From the NCBI RefSeq assembly GCF_901709675.1, contig NC_051104.1, forward strand, positions 4,881,501-4,945,500: a stretch of 64,000 bases of DNA, in the 5' to 3' direction. Under the pieces are notes generated by a model. The model was not told the origin of the DNA and searched no databases. It saw only the letters and a program-made list of their open reading frames with translations. This DNA comes from Syngnathus acus (taxonomy: Eukaryota; Chordata; Actinopteri; Syngnathiformes; Syngnathidae). Positions 60,101-64,000 of the stretch are shown piece by piece. Position 1 is the stretch's first letter, and every line of letters begins with the position of its first letter. Position numbers and translations under genes: made by a program.

Positions 60101-62941
60101 CGGTCCGCTGGGAGATAAACGCACGCAAGCATGCGATTTAAGTACGCTCGTACTGTAGCTGTTCCATCTTGTAAGTTCACACGTGACGTTTTGTCTGAAC
60201 CTTTTTACCCGGCAACACAGACACGTGTGAGTGGATTAGTGGATCACACTCTTGAGTATTGGGGTGTCATTTGTAAGGATATACGATTTATTTTTCTTTT
60301 AAATCTGTTGATTTTGATCAACTTGAAAATATTTTCAATCAATTTGATGACTGGTTAAGGGAGTAAAACCAAACGTATAATCGTAACGTATTATTATCCC
60401 AAAACGTATTACAAACATCACTTTGAAGGCGAGTTTTTGCAATCGCACGCACACTCGGGAGCGAAATAAAGTCACGGAAGGAAGCAGAGATGTCAGCACG
60501 TGTTTCTGCCCACCAGGCTGCCACTAGAAATAGACAGCCACCTACTGACAGCAGCAGCATCAACTTCCACATGGGCGCTGGGGCTCGCTTCCGCCTACAC
60601 ACACGCACGCACACACACACAAACACACACCTTGATAAGGCGTCCCCTCCCGCTGATATGCCCTTATAAGATTCTCCACAGCATCTTAATTGAAAATGAC
60701 GTGCATCAGCATCTGTCTTTTCATTTTCCCCGGCCGGTGTAAGCCGAGTTTTCACAAGCAATATTATAGTTTGGGGCTTTCCAAGGACACCTGTTTTTGT
60801 GTGCCCACGTGCAAAGCCCCCTCGCTCGGAAATGTATTATTAATGATGAATGATCACAATAAAAAATGTACACCAATCCCCCTGTCTTGCTCACAGGTGC
60901 TACGCTGAGATAAACATGACAAGAATAAAGGATGTCCTTTCCTTGGCAGCATTAATTATATGCTCGCTGCTGGTTTATTTACCTCCAGTCCGCAGGAGCT
61001 GCTGATACTCGAATCCTTGGCAATATTCCAAAGTCTGAATTTCACTCCGTTGCAGTTTCTGTAAATTAATAATTACGCCACAGCAGAGTACACGTTATGT
61101 TGAGTTAGCTTCTCCAAAACTTAGTACATTCAATAACAAAAAATATATATTGTATTTTTTTTTGGTCTGATACAATATTGGAGAAAAAAATAATAATTCA
61201 GCGTGCTTGGAGACCGAAAACAACATCGAAATGCAATTACCCCCCTTTGGTGTGCAGTTTGTTGTGTGGCACCCGTTTCCAAGAGCACTTCTACAAGCAA
61301 ATTGTCAGTGGTGAAGTCTCTTAGGGGAATTGTTGAAGCGTAACACTGCAAAACAATTTAGGCCAAACCAGAAAAGTACCACAAAAAAAAAAAAAAACAC
61401 CCAAGCGATAGAACAACTTTGGTCTTTGCGTTCGTATAAACATTTTTAGTGATAACATCAAAAACTATTTTATTCGTATATTTCTACGAGACCTATCAGA
61501 TCTTGTTCCAGGACAGTCGGAACTCCAGAACTTGGACGGACAGCATCGTCATCTGATTTGTGTGCCTGTGTCTGTTTATCTTGTTCATGTTTATGTCAGG
61601 GAGGTTGTATTCCCACATCACATGTGCCCCGAGCACACAGATAGGCCGCGACATGTATAGGGAGCTTGTAAATTACGGAGAAAGAGCAAGCAGACGACTC
61701 TGGTTTCTAATCACGGCTCCTGTTTACCACTGAGAGAGAAGATTGTCAATGTAAATGTTAACGCCACCCTTTGAAGTGTCTTTTTTTTTTATTTCAACCC
61801 GCTAAAACGTAGGTGTCAAACTCGAGGCGCGGGGGCCAGATACGGCCCGACACATCCTTTTATGTGGCCCGCAAAGACAAATTTTGCATCGATTACTAAA
61901 ATTACAAATTGTCTTCACTTTTTAAAAACAGAGATAGATAGACCGTTTTTTATTACCATTCATCCATTCAACTATTTGAAGTTTTTACTAGTCTCAGATT
62001 TCAAAACTAGTTATTTATCAGTTTGTCGTGTAGCCTGTACTGTAAATAGCTTGCAGATGCTTGAGCTTTTTAAAACTTTAAATAACTTCCCACATTTGCT
62101 ATATTTTTTTTGTCCACCTTGTTTTATTCCTTGTCACCTTTTTTCTTTTCACCTGTCTTGTATCCTCACCATTGGCGAGGCTGTAACCAAGTCGCCCTTG
62201 GCTTTTTGTTTACGGACCCCCACGTACAGTATGACTTAGGTCGACAAGTGAAAAAATAAAGTGGCAACCTCAAATGCCCCCGGGAGGCCAAAGAGTTGAA
62301 GCTTAAGAATAACACTTTGGAAAATTACAGTTCATCTTCATTCATTCGTATCATGTGGAAATCATTTGACCTCCTCGCTTGCAAAATATATTGACAACAA
62401 CGCACTGTTCTCTCTTCTAGTTTAATACTACAATGTTTCAAACGAAACCTGGCTATACTCAATTTAATAGTTACGCTTGACAACAAAAACGATTTCATGC
62501 TCACATCTGAGAAATATTTAGTCCGTGTGACGTAAATGAAGGGGATTTAGCGGGAGTCGAGAACGGGGGGGGGGGTGTTAATTTCAGAGCGAATTGAACT
62601 GTCGACCACAGAGTGTTCCAGAGTCAAAAGTTCACAACCGCTTTGGTTAACCGCAACTGCACGCTAATTACAACCTATGTCTCCCGTTTCTGTGTGGACC
62701 TTATTGCGTAATCCCCTCAATTCACTGCATATATTGTAAATTGGCCATGTCACAGCTAATTTCTCCATCCAACTTTCAGGTAACGATTTATTCCTGGTGG
62801 CGGTCCACGAACTGGGTCACGCACTCGGGCTGGAACACTCCAATGACCCGACGGCCATCATGGCTCCTTTTTACCAATACATGGACACTGAGAACTTCAA
62901 ACTACCCATGGACGATCTGCTGGGCATCCAGAAGATTTATG
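51003..62941 (+). CDS. mmp16: Membrane-type matrix metalloproteinase, MMP16-like (5' five exons)
   Basis: MT3-MMP (MMP16) is a zinc endopeptidase anchored at the cell surface that cleaves extracellular matrix and activates pro-MMP2. Visible exons are 51003-51131, 56646-56794, 57283-57405, 59301-59605 and 62780-62941, encoding residues 1 to about 290. Residues 1-35 hold the signal peptide ([13 protein letters not shown], like human MMP16 LLWILCA). The propeptide ends with the cysteine switch PRCGVPD (C100). The furin site VRKRR precedes Y119 (mature YALTGQKW). The catalytic domain carries the MT-loop [13 protein letters not shown], the zinc site [11 protein letters not shown] (245-255) and the Met-turn [26 protein letters not shown] and the MT-loop match MMP16 better than MMP24. 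The hinge, hemopexin repeats and transmembrane tail are beyond the right edge. All phases agree. Which of the fish duplicates this is cannot be told. Confidence 0.93.
52137..52359 (-). mobile_element. MITE copy 4 (inverted, with extra internal segment)
   Basis: Same inverted ends (CCGTATTTTCCGCACTATAA), but the interior runs in the opposite orientation (CTCAAAAGCCAACAGTGCGC first, CATTCATTGAAGGTGCGCC last). It carries the GC-rich extra segment GGCACGCGGGCCAAATG, as copy 3 does. Confidence 0.93.
53921..54142 (-). mobile_element. MITE copy 5 (inverted)
   Basis: Ends CCGTATTTTCCGCACTATAA and ATAATGCGGAAAATACGG with TA flanks. The interior orientation is like copy 4, without the GC-rich extra segment. 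Confidence 0.93.
56646..56794 (+). CDS. mmp16: mmp16 exon 2 (propeptide)
   Basis: The acceptor TTTGTTCCTAG precedes [19 protein letters not shown], and the exon ends DSNTI plus a split Glu codon at the donor ATAGA/GTGAGT. Confidence 0.95.
57283..57405 (+). CDS. mmp16: mmp16 exon 3 (cysteine switch and furin site)
   Basis: The acceptor CTCCTGCAG precedes [12 protein letters not shown], then [20 protein letters not shown] before the donor TACAG/GTGAGT. R-K-R-R before Tyr is a consensus proprotein-convertase site. Confidence 0.97.
57406..59300 (+). other. mmp16 intron 3
   Basis: 1.9 kb, AT-rich, with poly-A runs near 57,762, 58,237 and 58,886. No exon or element recognised. Confidence 0.7.
59301..59605 (+). 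CDS. mmp16: mmp16 exon 4 (catalytic domain, N-terminal part)
   Basis: The acceptor ATCCGTACAG precedes [20 protein letters not shown], and the exon continues through [20 protein letters not shown] and the structural zinc/calcium residues of [16 protein letters not shown]. It ends ATGATG/GTAAGC in phase 1. Confidence 0.98.
59671..59892 (+). mobile_element. MITE copy 6
   Basis: Ends CCGTATTTTCCGCACTATAA and TATAGTGCGGAAAATACGG with TA on both sides. The interior is in the same orientation as copies 1-3. It sits 65 bp after mmp16 exon 4. Confidence 0.93.
61808..61880 (+). repeat. GTGTCAAACTC...GGCCC dispersed-repeat fragment
   Basis: GTGTCAAACTCGAGGCGCGG followed by GGGCCAGATACGGCCCG and TATGTGGCCCGCAAAGAC matches a motif commonly seen in dispersed vertebrate repeats of hAT-like type. 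Boundaries and family are uncertain. Confidence 0.45.
62780..62941 (+). CDS. mmp16: mmp16 exon 5 (zinc-binding site)
   Basis: The acceptor CAACTTTCAG precedes [20 protein letters not shown], then [18 protein letters not shown] and DLLGIQKIY before the donor TTATG/GTGAGC. All three zinc-binding histidines and the catalytic Glu are intact. Confidence 0.98.
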
Positions 62942-64000
62942 GTGAGCCTTGTTTTTGGATTTTTTTTTCTTTAGATGACACATTGGTACTGTTTTGATCA
63001 TCTTGTCTTTGCATGTGACGCAACTTAGTGGGAAGTTGTCCCTTATAGCTGTCGAGACTGTAAACCAGTTACACTCCACCGAGATGACAGCGGGCTGTCG
63101 CACGAATGGCTGCACACATTCCCTCACACACACACGCACACACACACACACAAGAAGCGGCCATCTGTTTACATGACTAGGGTACCTTTGGGAGTGACAG
63201 ACCTGGGCAAGGGATCAAATCTCTCCTCATCCCTCTTGTGTTTTACTCCTCTCCCTCCACCTCTCTCTTGTACTCGGAGTTGAAGGGCAGGACAAGTGGC
63301 AGCAGTTCCTCTCACGGAAATCCTTCTCTGTTTCCCCCCCCGGCAATTCCCCCCCTCCTTATTGTTGAATCCAAATAAGGTCAATGGTGCGACCTTCAGT
63401 GTTTATATCAATGGGAAGTTGAGGCTGAGAAGGAAAAATGGTCATGATGTCATTAGGCTGCAAACATATCAAGATTTCCAGTGTAATTAAGACTTAAGCG
63501 CTTTTGTCACACAGTATTGCGATTACACATTGTGGCCTCTGGCTTGCTTTTTTTTTTTTCTTTCAACCTTCTACATACCAACTGAGCAGTACAAAAAAAA
63601 ACTTGTTGAAGAAATGTCAGCGCTCCCAACTGCCAACCACCATATTTATGTTCTAGCCAACACAAATAAGTTGTCCGTAACGTGTCTCGGAGTCACGTCT
63701 GATTTAATTTGTAAAAACGAGTCCTTGGGGCTCCTTGGACACTAATAGGCTTTCTGTTTATTTTTGTTTGACTTGCCATGAGCGACTTATATTCATTCAT
63801 TTGTTACCCCGGCTAAACAGTTCCGTCTTATCTTGATGGCAAGCAAATACACCTCGAGACTTTCCTTTTTGGCGTACGCTGCTCGGACTGATAACGTTTC
63901 GGTGGAAACAAAACAGACTCGGTCGGTTTCGGTGTGTACTTAACGGAATTAATCATCACACAAGTGGAAATGAGATTTCGGGGTGTGTTTCTTGTGATAC
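62942..64000 (+). other. mmp16 intron 5 (start)
   Basis: The intron continues past the window. It contains an (AC)n run at about 63,126-63,151. No exon for the hinge or hemopexin domain appears before the edge. Confidence 0.75.

Larger units (their letters stand above)
59606..62779 (+). other. mmp16 intron 4
   Basis: 3.2 kb containing MITE copy 6, an (AC)n run near 60,600-60,630, and a decayed repeat at about 61,810-61,875. No supported exon. Confidence 0.7.

Noticed and set aside
60339-60761. 140-codon minus-strand open frame in mmp16 intron 4
   Set aside because: It crosses an (AC)n repeat (VCVCVRVC), has no recognisable domain and lies within an intron.

Overview
The window looks like nuclear DNA of a ray-finned fish, probably a percomorph teleost. 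It holds vertebrate genes split by GT-AG introns of 80 bp to several kb, AT-rich intergenic DNA with many microsatellites, and several copies of short inverted-repeat DNA transposons. No bacterial, phage or CRISPR-like feature is present.

Layout. (1) 1-5.2 kb, minus strand: part of a large gene that runs off the left edge. A 3.7-kb uninterrupted exon encodes a Ser/Pro-rich, probably disordered protein that I cannot name; it is preceded by three or four very small phase-compatible exons. (2) 8.85-16.9 kb, plus strand: a complete RAMP gene, closest to RAMP3, in four coding exons (165 aa). (3) 17-29.8 kb: no gene, but it contains a 935-bp inverted-repeat element and many simple repeats. (4) 29.8-31.3 kb: a tRNA-Cys(GCA) gene on the minus strand, followed by a compact, complete six-exon proteasome maturation protein gene (pomp, 141 aa) on the plus strand. 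(5) 31.85-32.4 kb: an ETS-motif-rich, promoter-like stretch and possibly a small spliced noncoding transcript. (6) 32.4-50.5 kb: a gene desert with transposon fossils and possible conserved regulatory blocks. (7) 51.0 kb to the right edge, plus strand: the first five coding exons of a membrane-type matrix metalloproteinase, best matched to MMP16 (signal peptide, propeptide with cysteine switch, furin site, whole catalytic domain). The hinge, hemopexin domain and membrane anchor must lie beyond the window.

The genes are functionally unrelated: GPCR trafficking (RAMP), proteasome assembly (POMP), pericellular proteolysis (MMP16) and an unrecognised disordered protein. They do not form a pathway. 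The desert between pomp and mmp16, and the large mmp16 introns, are where long-range regulatory elements would be expected. The most unusual structures are a family of six MITE copies, some carrying an extra internal GC-rich segment; the 935-bp element bracketed by about 65-bp direct repeats; a single-codon first coding exon in pomp; and the run of tiny exons before the giant exon.

Exon boundaries were placed by hand from splice consensus, reading-frame continuity and family knowledge. They agree in phase throughout ramp, pomp and mmp16.
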